Made by a program: the position numbers and the translations under genes. From assembly GCA_007922225.1 (NCBI GenBank), contig ML679954.1, positions 23,643,003 to 23,707,002 on the forward strand: 64,000 nucleotides of DNA, written 5' to 3'. The notes below the pieces were generated by a model. The model had not been told where the DNA came from. It ran no database searches and saw only the letters and a program-made list of their open reading frames with translations. The stretch comes from Emydura subglobosa (Eukaryota > Chordata > Testudines > Chelidae). This document shows, in pieces, positions 12,293 to 23,147 of the stretch. The stretch's first letter is position 1, and every line of letters begins with the position of its first letter.

Positions 12293-13904
12293 AGACCCTC
12301 TTTGATCTGAATATTTACCAGTTTTTCTTCCATAGTACTGATGTATGTTATGGCAACAGCCAGCATGCTTTGAGAACCCAGCTTTATTGGTAGGGAACAT
12401 TGTGCAATTTTGTGCACATACTGTATATGCAGTATAAGCACATTAACTCTGCCAAGATAGCTTTTATGTTTGGCAAATAAATTCTGAAGACCAACTCCTA
12501 AGTAAAGTTACTATCTGCCATATTGATTTTAAATGGGGAATAAATTGCTCTAGTTAAAGAGCTTTTGGTCTGTGTTGATCTGTGAATATTTAATTTATCA
12601 AATAATCTATCATCAGGTAGCATTTACTGAAATGCTTCAGATATTAAAACAGGCTACAAGCTTTGTACATTTCTCTACCTGACTAAAATCTTGAAATCAA
12701 CTGTTTTGATTTCTTGATAAAATTTAAAATGAAAACAGACTATACAGTCAAGTTTTACATATTAAAATAAACTATAGATCCATAAAAAATCTTTACTGAG
12801 GAATTCTTCCACTCCCCTCAGATTTCTCCAAAGTGATTTTGTTTATTGCTGCAGCTGCAAAGCAATTTAATGAAGATATCATACAACTTTGAGGACTGAG
12901 TTCTGTATGTGTCAGTGGGATTTAATGTAGGAAGAATGAGGAATTAATATACATATTAAACACAAAAATGGTGCCAAAATAATATAAAGCAAAAAGAAAT
13001 TTCTGAATTAGGGCTGCCACTGAGCCTGCAACTCTGCTTCATCAGGTTTATACTTTACAGAAGGTAATAATTATTGCACACTATTCTGACCTTGCCTGAG
13101 AAAAGCTCAGTAAAACCATCCAGGCTGGTTTCTAGTCCTCCTGCGCTGTGCTCAACACAGGGGCAGAGTGGTTGGGGCCAGGGTGTCACTGTTGCTCCCC
13201 TGATCAGGAGCTAGCTAGGTTTTGGACTGGTCCCAGGTGTAAATTAGAACAGACTTGCTCTATTTTATTTGCGGCTGCATGTGGTCTTAAGAGCCTACTC
13301 CAGCAGTTGGGGTTGCTGGGACATAGGGATGCATAGCTTTGCCCCACTCAATGAGCTGAGGTGACGTATGGAGCAGCACAATGTTATCCAGGAATTATCC
13401 TCTGGGCCCTGTATCTGCTGGCTTTTCAGCTGTTTAGCAGCTGTATGAGGGGCCAAGATCTGGTCACCTCCATTGTTTACTTTGTGAGCATTTACTTATC
13501 TAGTATCATGTGAACATCCCATCCATAATCCTACCCTGGATTTAGGAACAGCCTAATAAGAGACCATCTATTCTGAGACCCTGTACATGCTGATGCTGGA
13601 CTTTGGGTGTTTTAGTTTGTGATGTGTAGGTGCCCCCTGAGTAGGGGAATGGTCAAGAAAGCTGATCTTCTTTTACTAATGAGTCTTCATTGGTTAATTC
13701 ACTAAGGGTGAAATACACCTGTTGTGAAAAGGGCTGATTCTGAACCACATAATCACGTGAAGCCTGCAGAGGGGAGTTGGAAGAAAGCTCCAGGTGAGTT
13801 AATGTGCTTAATGAGAAGGAAGTGCACTAGATGGCTGAGAATAGCTTAGTATGTAGGGATAGTTTTGGGCAGGTCAGGGAAAGGGCCATGGATCTTCTAT
13901 CATA
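12293..13904. other. No recognised gene
   Basis: Unassigned sequence. 13120-13460 is richer in G+C than its surroundings but has no recognised element or exon. Confidence 0.45.
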
Positions 13905-14520
13905 AATATCCCTTTTGCCCCCCATTTTGTGCCCATAGGCGGTTCAGAGAAACTAAATGTTGTTCTAGGCAATGGATTATGTATCAAGTTAGCCTGTCCC
14001 TTTAAATGCAAGCCCAGCTCCTGCCAGCCAGCCCTATTTCAAGGCTTGGCTGCTTTAAGGCAAAGATTCTGGCAGCTCCTCCAGGGAAGTACATAACTGA
14101 GAGGAGTCATGTAACTTCAGGCTGAAGGCAGGGCCTGCTATAAAAGAAGTAGCCTTTTCTCCATAGGAGAGAAGCAAGGCCTGAGGAGTGATCTAGGGCT
14201 TAGCTGTTTGTTTTAATCTAGGAACAAGAGCTAGAAAGCAGCAACAGTTTGGTGTAGGACTTCTGAGAAGAAGCCAGGGAGAAAGTGTAAAGGGGGGGAA
14301 AGAATCCAAAAGAGTTCAGAAGAGGGTGGGCAGAAGGACTAAATACAGACTAATATTGTAGGAATTGGCCCTGGGCAGTATTAAAGAGGGGAGACTTTGG
14401 ATAAAGGACAGACAAAATCTGTGTGGTTAAGGTTCTATGTCTGGAAGCCTCTCCACATAGAGGAATTGTATGGAAATCCCTTGTGAGCCAGGGGAAAAGG
14501 ACTTGTGAGCATGGTACCGT
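13905..14520 (+). mobile_element. Possible LTR or promoter-bearing repeat
   Basis: This stretch differs from its surroundings: purine-rich, with 'ctgtccctttaaatgcaagcccagctcc', then CTATAAAAG at 14138-14146, followed by 'gagagaagcaaggcctgagg'. Together these look like a U3-TATA-R layout or a transposon promoter. I half-recognise it as a turtle interspersed repeat. Neither TG...CA ends nor a target duplication could be fixed, so an LTR assignment is an inference. Limits are approximate. Confidence 0.35.
14139..14146 (+). promoter_or_regulatory. TATA box candidate (TATAAAAG)
   Basis: TATAAAAG follows a G/C-rich stretch and precedes a purine-rich leader by about 25-30 bases, the spacing expected for a Pol II start. 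It probably belongs to the surrounding repeat, not to a host gene. Confidence 0.4.
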
Positions 14521-16139
14521 TTGCCCAGTGAGACTCTAGTTTCCCTCTATAAAAAGAAAACTGATTCCCTTATTGATTTGGCTGGAGGTCAAATCTTTCT
14601 ACTTGCCCAGGAAAGACTGTTGTCAAGAGGGAAGCTGAAGGAGTGGCCACATCACAGTGTCAAGGAAAGAGAGGTAAGCTGCTTTAACAATAATTGTATC
14701 AAATATTTGAAAAGGATAGCAATTGCAGAGGGGCTATATTGTAATTCTGAGGCTTGCCTGCACAAAGCCCAGTTACTTACTATTAATTAATAAGTAAGTT
14801 GTCCTGGGGAAGGGCACAATGCAGGGATCGGCAGATGAGGGTGGATTAAATCACACAACCCTTTACTGCCACTTGTACATCCCATAGTCTGGCAGTGCAG
14901 CCTTTGTTGCTTTGTCTTGACTACTATCCTGAACCACTAAAAATCTGAAACACACTGATTAAAACAAACAGATTTTTGTTTTAAAAAGTATTTACAAACT
15001 TGATCCAAGGTAAAACTTAGTTTCTGTCTTTGGACCTAGATGTTTATATTAAAATATGATCTGAGAACAAAATCACCAGTTTCTACAGGGATAAATCAAC
15101 ATTTTTCTGTGAAAACTGTAATTTCTATTGCTAAAGGGAGCTTTCAAGACAAAACGGCATCTCTCTTTTAACTAACAACTTGAGGGGTTTTTTGTTGTTT
15201 GTATGAATGTAAAAATGTCTTTGCCAAAACTGAGGTTTGTTGGGTGTTTTTTTTCTTTTCCTGAGAGTGAGCGAGCACCTTGGGTAGTGCAGAATGTAGG
15301 TGCTATGATATTAGGATGTGAATGTTGGGAGCGGAACCTTAATTTACAACTTCCTGGCTTTCATGTGTTTGAGCCTTAACACTATATTAAAATGTTTTAA
15401 GGTTTTTAGTTTGTGCTAATAGTAAAACCATTTGTAATTGGGCACAATCTTTGATTTACAGTTTTAGCTTTTCACTAAAATAGTAATATTATGGGTCTCT
15501 TAAATCAAAATGGTTTTTGAAATTAGTTTTGAGATTTTCTCCCTTATAGTCTAATAAGAGGACCCCCTCTGGCTTTTAATTTAAAATCAGTTTGGCTTTT
15601 GTAGTATTGAATAATAAATAAATAGTTGCACATTTAATGGGATTTCCATAGAGTTGCATTGAATTTGTCATGAAACTGTTTTTATATTCACAAACCAGCT
15701 TCTTTCATAAAGAAGAGCTAAGGTTGAAAGCATGTGTGAGTTGAGTCTAGCTAACACCCCAACCCGGTTTTACTCTTTATAAATATTCTAGAGCACCCAT
15801 GGAGCTGTGCTACTGGGAAAGATGGGGTTGCCAGGAGCCTGTACTGGCCTCCTGTGTGTCACTGCGGATATTTACAGTTCAGGGGGAGCCCCATGTCTTA
15901 GTCTGCTGGATACAAACTTTGTTGCTCCAGAAGAATGACTGGGGAGGAACTCCGCAAGACAGTCCTCAGATTTCCTTTTCTCCCTCCCTACTGTGACTTG
16001 TTAGTGTACCTCTTAAATAAATTCGTATAGGTGGTGAAGTGACTGGAGGGATATACTGTGTGTGTCAGATTGGAACATGCTAACAGATGTAATCTGGAAA
16101 GAGGAGTCATTTTGGAGGTCATACAAGAACAATTAATTA
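14521..16139. other. No recognised feature
   Basis: AT-rich, with T-rich runs near 15185-15260. No repeat family or exon is recognised. Confidence 0.5.
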
Positions 16140-16372
16140 AAGTGAAGTTTAGGTTGATGGTTAGGAAAACTTCCTGGAAGTGAGATGCAAAGGTGATTGG
16201 ATAGTCTCCCTAGGTAAGTGGTGGAAGTTCCGTTGCTTGGGTCTCCAAAATTAGACAAGACAAAGCACTAGCAAATGGTTTGGAGTGATAAGGAAGCCTG
16301 CACTGGAAAGAGACTGGCCAAGATGACCAGATAGACTTTATCTAGCTCTAATTCTGTGATTCTTTAGATATG
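16140..16372 (+). mobile_element. CR1 LINE 3' end fragment
   Basis: The order 'gtttaggttgatggttaggaaaacttcctgg', 'tctccctaggtaagtggtggaagttcc', 'actggccaagatgaccagatagac' and 'attctgtgattc' is the end of CR1 ORF2 running into its 3' UTR, including the 'ggactagatgacc' signature and the terminal ATTCTATGATTC-type repeat unit. It is strongly 5' truncated, as is usual for target-primed LINE insertion. Older and more diverged than the 39.5 kb copy. Confidence 0.8.
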
Positions 16373-16431
16373 AATCAATGCAACACACTTGTATATCTTA
16401 CTGCATCTTTTAAGTATTATATTTATGAAAC

Positions 16432-16435
16432 ACAC

Positions 16436-16490
<55 letters not shown>
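16432..16490. repeat. Compound (GT)n(TA)n microsatellite
   Basis: CACAC is followed by an uninterrupted GT run from 16436 to 16460 and then a TA run from 16461 to 16490. The GT part can adopt Z-DNA and the TA part can extrude as a cruciform. Length is likely polymorphic. Confidence 0.97.
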
Positions 16491-16492
<2 letters not shown>

Positions 16493-16542
16493 CATGTTCT
16501 GAATCTAGAAAATGGAGCTCAGTTACAGTCCTGTTCCTGAGA

Positions 16543-16561
16543 TTTTTTTTTTTTTTTTTTT
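16543..16561. repeat. Poly(T), 19 bases
   Basis: Uninterrupted T run after 'cctgaga'. No SINE body is recognisable on the minus strand beside it. Confidence 0.95.
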
Positions 16562-17426
16562 AGCCCATCAGATCTTGTTTTTCTGCTTGCCTTGCTAACT
16601 GAGCTCAAATTCCAAGCCTCCATGACTTATGTTGATTGCAGTCACAGTTCTTGGGTTCCTTGTTAATTAAGTGATGAGACTCATAAATTCTAACCTGTGA
16701 ATTGGGCTGAGTCATAACTCAAATACTTATTGACCAATCAGATCACTCCTTCTTTTGCCTTTTTAAAATATCATAACATCAAATAGTATACTTGTGTAGA
16801 GGAAGGACAAAAAGGATGCAGCAGTGGTTTCATATAGTGTTTTTTATTAACATTGTGCTTATTAAAATTTTAAACAAACAAGACACTGCTTTCTTGTTCA
16901 GGCAGTCAGATTTTTAATTCTACAATTGGTTAGGAATTTTATTGTGCAATAAAAATTTGTCTAGCTCCATATTTGCTGAGAACTTGTATCCTAACAGGAT
17001 AAGGTAATCAAAACTTAAGTAATTCAAGCCTATGGTCTTGTGTTTATAACTACATAACATTCTCAGAAAGGAAACTCATTATTGATTACCCCTAAGGCTT
17101 CTAAGATCAAGTATGCCTCTGTATAGTTAATTGTACCCCACAGTACTACATCATTTCTGCAGTGGCAAGCTCAGATTAGTTTTGTGAGAGTATTGCATTG
17201 TAAGATTTGCAGATGGGTCTAGTAGACGTCCATTAATTAGGTACCATTGGAAATGGGGAGCTGCCCAGTTGGGAAACAGTACATTGTAATGAATAATGTT
17301 TAGCGTTAATGATATCTCAGCATTCCTTGATATATTCCAGGGAAAACAAATCAAAGAACTCTTTAAATAAAAATAGACTGCTGAATCTGTGTCTTGCATT
17401 GCAGATGGGTAAAGGTGCTCCACTGT
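16562..17426. other. No recognised feature
   Basis: AT-rich unassigned sequence, with stops in all frames apart from short open stretches. Confidence 0.5.
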
Positions 17427-17464
17427 GGGTCTGATCCTAGTCCAATGAGAACAGGATTAGGCCC
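17427..17464. repeat. Mini foldback, GATCCTAG arms
   Basis: GGGTCTGATCCTAG is mirrored by AGGATTAGGCCC with a short spacer. It is of the same style as the mini elements at 1702 and 21328. Confidence 0.5.
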
Positions 17465-20400
17465 AGAAGAAGCTTTGAACAGATACCTACACTACATATA
17501 GGTCCTTCAATATTGCTCTTTCAAAGCCAGAGTTTGGCCAGGAGGCTTCAAACCATGACACTGTCTGGGAGGGTGTAGTGCAGCTGCCCTGCAGCAGGAT
17601 CCCCCTGGAAGAATTCTGGCTATGTCAGGGTGTAAGGAGCAGGACCACAGGGTTTGCATGGAGACAGATAGCCCTTCCCTCTCCTAGATTTTCAAGGATC
17701 TCATAGATCTTTGTGGTTTGAGGATCATCTTGGGAAGAAATCTCCACTAGTTTTCTGCCCTTTAGTCTAACTTTCTAGTTCTAAAGTGCCCCAAATCTGA
17801 TCCAGGGGCAGTCATACCCAGAATATTTTGAAGAGGTGTCAATTGCAGGGCCACGCAGAAGTTTTCTGGGGCCAGAGGCAAAATCTGAAACTGAGGCTCT
17901 TTCCCCCCCCAAAAAAAGAGGAAAAAGATCATTGAGGGGAGGCCCAGCTTGGTGAATGAGCCTGCAGTGGCAGCCCTGCCCAATGGGGCTGGGCCTGGCT
18001 TCTTGCTCCAGGCATTGCAACCTGGCTCATCAGGTTACATTGCAACTCAGTTTGCACCAGGTCCCAATGCTACTCACTCAAATTTGCTTCAGCCGCCCCT
18101 TGATTTGGGGACCCTCTCAAAGATGGGACTGGGGCTAACTGCTCCTTTTGCTTCTCCCCCACATCCCTAGGCAGCCCTGGCCAACATTTTCTTGCTACTT
18201 GACATGATCCCTTGGCATATGCATTTCAAAATGACACTGGACATTGACTGCCTTGTCGTCATATCTCTTGGCAACCTCTAAGGTCCAATCAAATAGGTCT
18301 CTCTCAGACTAGCTATCTTCCATATTTCTTTCCTCCACTAAACAACTGTGTTTTGGGTTAGTTTTCCCCTTATGTGTTAGCTTACACTTTTATCAGTACA
18401 GTGATGATACAAACCCAAAAGTGTAAAAACCATAACCATAACAAACCTAAAATAATGCCAATAAATTATAACTTGCCAGGTTTTTAATATCATACCACTG
18501 CTCTTGATCTATCACAGGACTGTCATAAACATCTTGATCAAAGTTCACGAGAACAGTTATTAGTTTAGTCGTGCCTAGGAACCAATGAAGAATGGGTCCC
18601 ATTCAAACATGTAGTAGTAGATGCTGCCTGCCCTGAAGAGCTAACCATCTAAATAAGACCGTATTGATCCAGCAGCTATCAGCCTCATGTGATTAACGTT
18701 TCCCTTTGTAAAATGGCTGTAGAAATGGGTACCAACTAAAACGTGTTGTGCTTTTTCACAGATTTTGTTTCCTTTAGGAAAAAAAAAATCAGAATAAACA
18801 AAACTGATTCACAGTATGGTCCTAAAACAAGATTAAAAATACTCTTAAAGCTAAGTTTAGCTACCATATTGTAGTGGTCCCAATGTTCTAGTCACAGTCA
18901 GTCACATTTAAAATTCATGTTAAGAAACTGGATGCATCTCATAACTTTGAAATCTACAAAAATGTATTCATCCTTTCATAGTTTTCAAAACTAACCTGCA
19001 GAATTGTAAATTATCTGAATTCTCCTATTTTGCACAAAGCAAGTGGGGGGGAAAGAAATCAAAACAAATAGTTCCAAGAAAATCCTTGGTTGTGCTCAGA
19101 ATGCAGCAAATATTTTTTGAAGTACGACTGGTGTCCTTGAGCATAGGAACAACTTATTATTTTTACCCTGGTCTTTCTGTTTTGGACTGAAACTAATTAG
19201 AGCCACATCAAATGGTCTTGACTAAATCTAAACTGTGCTGGATTTACAGATTGCAGTTGTGCTCAATGGAGTGTTTCCATGGACAACCCATATTATATTA
19301 TAAGATGCACTATTTATTTTTCTAAGGGAACATCATTTAAAAAAAACAAACATGGAAACACTGAGCATACAAACTCTGATTAAAAAAAAAATCAGAATCT
19401 CAACATTGTTGCAAGCTTTACTTAAATCCTACCCAGTTCTAATTTTAATTCACATAAATAAAACACACATGGGTAGTAAATAAAATCTTCTTGGCACATA
19501 CAAGTATCATCTTTGTCAGAGCAGTACTTATCGCACGCATCCCATTCTGCAGGAACAGTAGGTTACAATATTTGGTGTATTAGCCTTCAGGATGATTAAG
19601 CAATGAGAGAGGAATGCAAAATAACAGAAAAATGCTGTTTCTTGGCAAAAATTATTTTATCTACTGTACAAAACAATTGGTTGACGTAACATTTGAATGG
19701 AAACAGTGAGGCTTTAGATATCATGTATATGAGGAAACAGTCAGAAGAAAAAGATAGTTCAGTACTTTGGCTTGGTAGTTAATATTGCTTTGTTCATTCC
19801 ATGCGCACTACATCTTAGATTTCTGCATTGATTATGTGGTTGAAATATCTGAGATATGGAACACTAATTTCTGTCCAGTCAAAAATTAAAATGAAAATTT
19901 CAAAAGCTCTAATGAATATCTAATTGGATTATACTCTGATTAAGGCAGTGTGTTCATTTTTAGTGCATTTGGTCTAATGAGTCTCCTACTACTCATTTAG
20001 TCTTTATCATCTTTCACTTTAGAAGTTGAGTATTACTAATTCTTCTCTAATTCTGCATCTAAACAAATTTAGCTATGCTCGTAGGACCATAGTGTAAGCT
20101 TACATTGGAAACCTATTGTCTCTATGAAACAGAAACGTCTTTAGATCAGATGAGAGAAAATGAATAATTGATATCTAAGTACTATGTTTATTGCAAGTGT
20201 GAATTACAGTACTTCAAAAAGAAACCACTGTTTGTTTCTATATAGAAGATTTTTTCTGTTATCTATTCTGAGAGGCTAGATAAATAAAAATGCAAATGTA
20301 CTAAAAAGGTTAATAGATGCTTAAATAGTCCATAAAACAGAAACTTAAGCATAGCAGCTTGTAAAACTTAATGAGGGGACAAACATGGGCTCGCCTTATC

Positions 20401-21079
20401 TATTCATTTTTCCGCCTGTTGTATGGAGACTTTGAAGTGTCTGAAGATGATTCTGTTGCCTCATGGATTAGGTGACCTGCCTGCAGATGACTAAATGGCT
20501 CAACATTAATGCCATGGGGGTTCTTGTAGTATGGGGTTCAGCCAGCAGTCACTGTACTCACTGGGGAGAACAAAACCATGTCTGCTGTGGTCTCATAAGA
20601 ACAAACATCCGTTTCCAGCTCCATGCATCATTTATATCCTTGAAAGTATGCCTCTGTATGATGTATGTTTCATAGCCCGCCTGCAGAATCTAACAGCAGC
20701 TTGTCGTTCAACTAACCAGCAGAGTTACGAACAACAATAGATGCTGGGTCAGAAAACAGTGATTAGTGCAAGCAAACTTACTTTTACATAACAGGCGTAG
20801 TTTATACACGGAATATGTAGTTCTATTTTTTTGAAGTTAGATTATTTTAACTAAATTAATAGACTTTGTAAACTCTGTTCTGTGTCATAAGTAAAAACTG
20901 AACTGAAGAGCAGGTGATTTGAAATAAAGCACATGAACAACTTAAGAAATTCTGTGTGATAAGAAACTGCTTCTGCATTTTTTTGTGGGGAAGGGGAGGA
21001 GATTACTGCATTTAAAAAACAAATATACATCTCTTGATTCAAAATACCTTTTTAATTCATTTATCCATAGTGCAACAGC
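17465..21079. other. Mostly unassigned stretch
   Basis: 17860-18180 is relatively G+C-rich and has overlapping short frames in several phases, none with a known domain. 18570-18660 contains 'gggtcccattcaaacatg' and 'gcctgccctgaagagctaa', a decayed short interspersed repeat. The rest, especially 18.7-20.4 kb, is AT-rich with no family recognised. Confidence 0.45.
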
Positions 21080-21292
21080 TTCACCAGGTGAGACCGAGGG
21101 ACTCTCTGCACAGCAGAATATCCCATAGCTCAGTGGTTAGGGTACTCACCTGAAAGATGGCAGATCCCTGTTCAAATTCCTTCTCCACCTTAGGTGGAGG
21201 AGGAACTTGAACTGGGGGTCTCCCACATTCCAGGTGAGTACCCTAACCACTGCGCTAAAAGTTATGAGAGAGGTCTGCCACCTCCTTTTTCC
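21080..21292. mobile_element. tRNA-like foldback element, copy 2 (best preserved)
   Basis: Two tRNA-like arms face each other. The plus arm has an A box TAGCTCAGTGG at 21126-21136 and a B box GTTCAAATTCC at 21170-21180. The minus arm has an A box TAGCGCAGTGG (21247-21257) and a B box AGTTCAAGTTC (21203-21213). The 44-base spacing of the boxes matches a tRNA-type Pol III promoter. The centre is the palindrome CTCCACCT/AGGTGGAG (21183-21199), so the whole unit can fold into one long hairpin. No CCA end, acceptor pairing or full cloverleaf is visible. It is a repeat: diverged copies occur at 10.5, 35.7, 43.8 and perhaps 49.5 kb. Confidence 0.75.
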
Positions 21293-21327
21293 TACCCCCA
21301 GCTGTTTTGTGTAAGCTTGCCTATGAA

Positions 21328-21374
21328 GGTCTGATCCAGTAGACAGCATCTGAGTATACCTACTGGATCAGGCC
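21328..21374. repeat. 47-bp mini foldback with perfect 12-bp arms
   Basis: CTGATCCAGTAG at 21331-21342 is exactly complementary to CTACTGGATCAG at 21360-21371, with GG/CC extending the ends and a 17-base loop. It sits 36 bp after the tRNA-like foldback. It resembles the shortest members of the GATCC-ended elements in this window. Confidence 0.8.
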
Positions 21375-21640
21375 CCGCAGACGACAGCATGTCTATCTTC
21401 CCCTGGTTCATATTTTGCCCTGGGGCTTAAGTGGGAGATAAGCATCCTGACACCCACAGGAAAACAGCAGTGCTCATGACAGAAACGTAGATGCCCAAGA
21501 AATTTTTTTTAATGCAAAAACATAGGTACCGAGCAAGTTTAGGTGCCTACAGGGTTTCAGGTAAAGTTTTGTGCAGTGCAGTGGTCCCAAAACAGGGACC
21601 CAGGTATCTAACTCCCTTTGAGCATAGTCCTTAGAAATAT
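21375..21640. repeat. Repeat block with 'aggtgcctacagggtt'
   Basis: It contains 'gcttaagtgggagataagc', 'aagtttaggtgcctacagggtttc' and 'gggacccaggtatctaactcc'. Similar phrases follow the tRNA-like foldback at 10.7-11.1 kb. It is probably the rest of a larger composite repeat, or a second element that often lies beside it. Confidence 0.4.
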
Positions 21641-22973
21641 GGACTCATTGTCATTTGATGATAACACTCCCTCTTGCATTGTTTACGCTACTCTTGGTGA
21701 CCTGAATCCTACCGCAAAATATCCCATTTTTTGGCATCTACGTTCTACCTCTTAGCAGGACATTGTTGCCCGCTGTGGCTTGATGTCTTGCCACATCTTC
21801 TACAGCTCTTCTTTATTAAAATATTTTGGTCTCCCACTTAAGTTGCAACCTGTCCTGTGCTTTAAATTTGGCCTGTGAGCTCAGTTTCTCCTTGTTCCTG
21901 GCATCTACTACTGAATTTGGGTCTTTCATATATAATCTGGTTGTCTATAAAAAGCCTCTTTCACTTTGGTGTAATCACCAGCAACATCCCTGTCTCAGAT
22001 CAAAGCATTTATCTAGTATACTTGTGCTGTTTCTCTTAAATCAGAAGCTGGATCCAGAGATTTGAGTGATTCTGGATGGCAAGGCCAGCTGCCTATGTTG
22101 GCAAAATCAGACCTCTCTAACACAGCCATTTGTACTTTGGGCTCCATTGCTGTGACAAGACAGGGCTCTACTTCTGTCATACTGCAGCTTTCACAGGTCG
22201 TCTCCCTGATTTTTCACTTCCTCACTCACCACAATGTGGGCCTCCTTTTCTTTCCCGTTTGCCCTCTTTAGCAAGAGAGGGATTCTCACTTCTGACCCCT
22301 TATGGTATGAGGACAAACACAGAGCCATGCTTCAACCAGCTATGAACGAACACCCTAACCAGGAAGTCCATGTTTATTCAGGTCCCCACTGTAACGCATC
22401 CTGGTCCTCTCTAACTGTGGAGGACCAGGAAATCTATAACCACTCTACAGTGCTGGTCGTCTCTAAAAATGTGTAAAGTTCAGTAGTGCCTGCACATCCA
22501 AGGCTGGATTTTGATATGTTTCTTTGCATGGATAGCAGTTTACTCTGCAAGAAGTCTCATCTCCATCCACGGGGCTTCTTATAAAGTAAGGAACACACTT
22601 TGTAATTATTTCAAGGTACCAGATTAGCAGCCTGGTCTTTCTGCTCTTATGGTCTAGAAGTGTGACACGCACAAATCAGAATAAGTGATAAGAAACTCAA
22701 ATATAAACTTTTATTAGGGATAATCTTGGCAAATTTGAATTTGTGAGTAAAGTGAGTTCAGACCATCCACTCTTCATAATTTACACTGGTAGATTGTGTT
22801 GAAGATCTCGCCCAACTCTTCAGCAAATAAAAAGGAGCAGTGAAAGATGGTAGGATTAATGATTGCTATTAGTCATCAGAAAACAAAATGCCTTCTCAGT
22901 TGGTGGCAATATACCCTTTGGTTTCCTTTTTTTCAAATTGCCATCCTTTCAGAAATGCATGCTCTATGCTTGT
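21641..22973. other. No recognised gene
   Basis: 21826-22476 has short open frames in all three plus phases, but their translations share no recognisable domain. The overlap of phases argues against coding. No repeat family is recognised. Confidence 0.45.
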
Positions 22974-22993
22974 GGGGGGGGGGGGGGGGGGGG
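22974..22993. repeat. G20 homopolymer
   Basis: Twenty uninterrupted G, preceded by TGT. It can form a G-quadruplex on the plus strand, and read length here is error-prone in any assembly. Confidence 0.95.
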
Positions 22994-23107
22994 TAGTTTT
23001 GTTATAATTAACTTTTAGCCTATACGAAGTGCATTTTTAGTTGTGAACTGAATAGCTGAAACTGTTTACTCTTCAAAGAGTTACTGTACTTCAGTTATAT
23101 TGGTGGT

Positions 23108-23147
23108 TGCTGGGGTTTTTTGGGTTTTTTTTTTTTAAACCCCAGCA
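23108..23147. repeat. Perfect 11-bp hairpin around a T-rich loop
   Basis: TGCTGGGGTTT at 23108-23118 pairs exactly with AAACCCCAGCA at 23137-23147. The 18-base loop is T and G only. No upstream gene is seen that it could terminate. Confidence 0.85.

Noticed and set aside
17762..18170. Overlapping frames on both strands in a G+C-rich patch
   Set aside because: Open frames in several phases and both strands at once are expected where stop codons are rare. No domain is seen.
21120..21190. tRNA gene at the A/B boxes
   Set aside because: Only the promoter boxes fit. Acceptor stem pairing and an anticodon arm are lacking, and the sequence is repeated and palindromic.
21826..22476. Cluster of short plus-strand frames in all three phases
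   Set aside because: No single frame continues, no domain is recognised, and no splice structure could be built. A decayed transposon or pseudogene remains possible but unsupported.
23108..23147. Rho-independent terminator
   Set aside because: The hairpin and T-rich loop resemble one, but the T run is inside the loop, not after the stem, and this is vertebrate DNA with no upstream gene.
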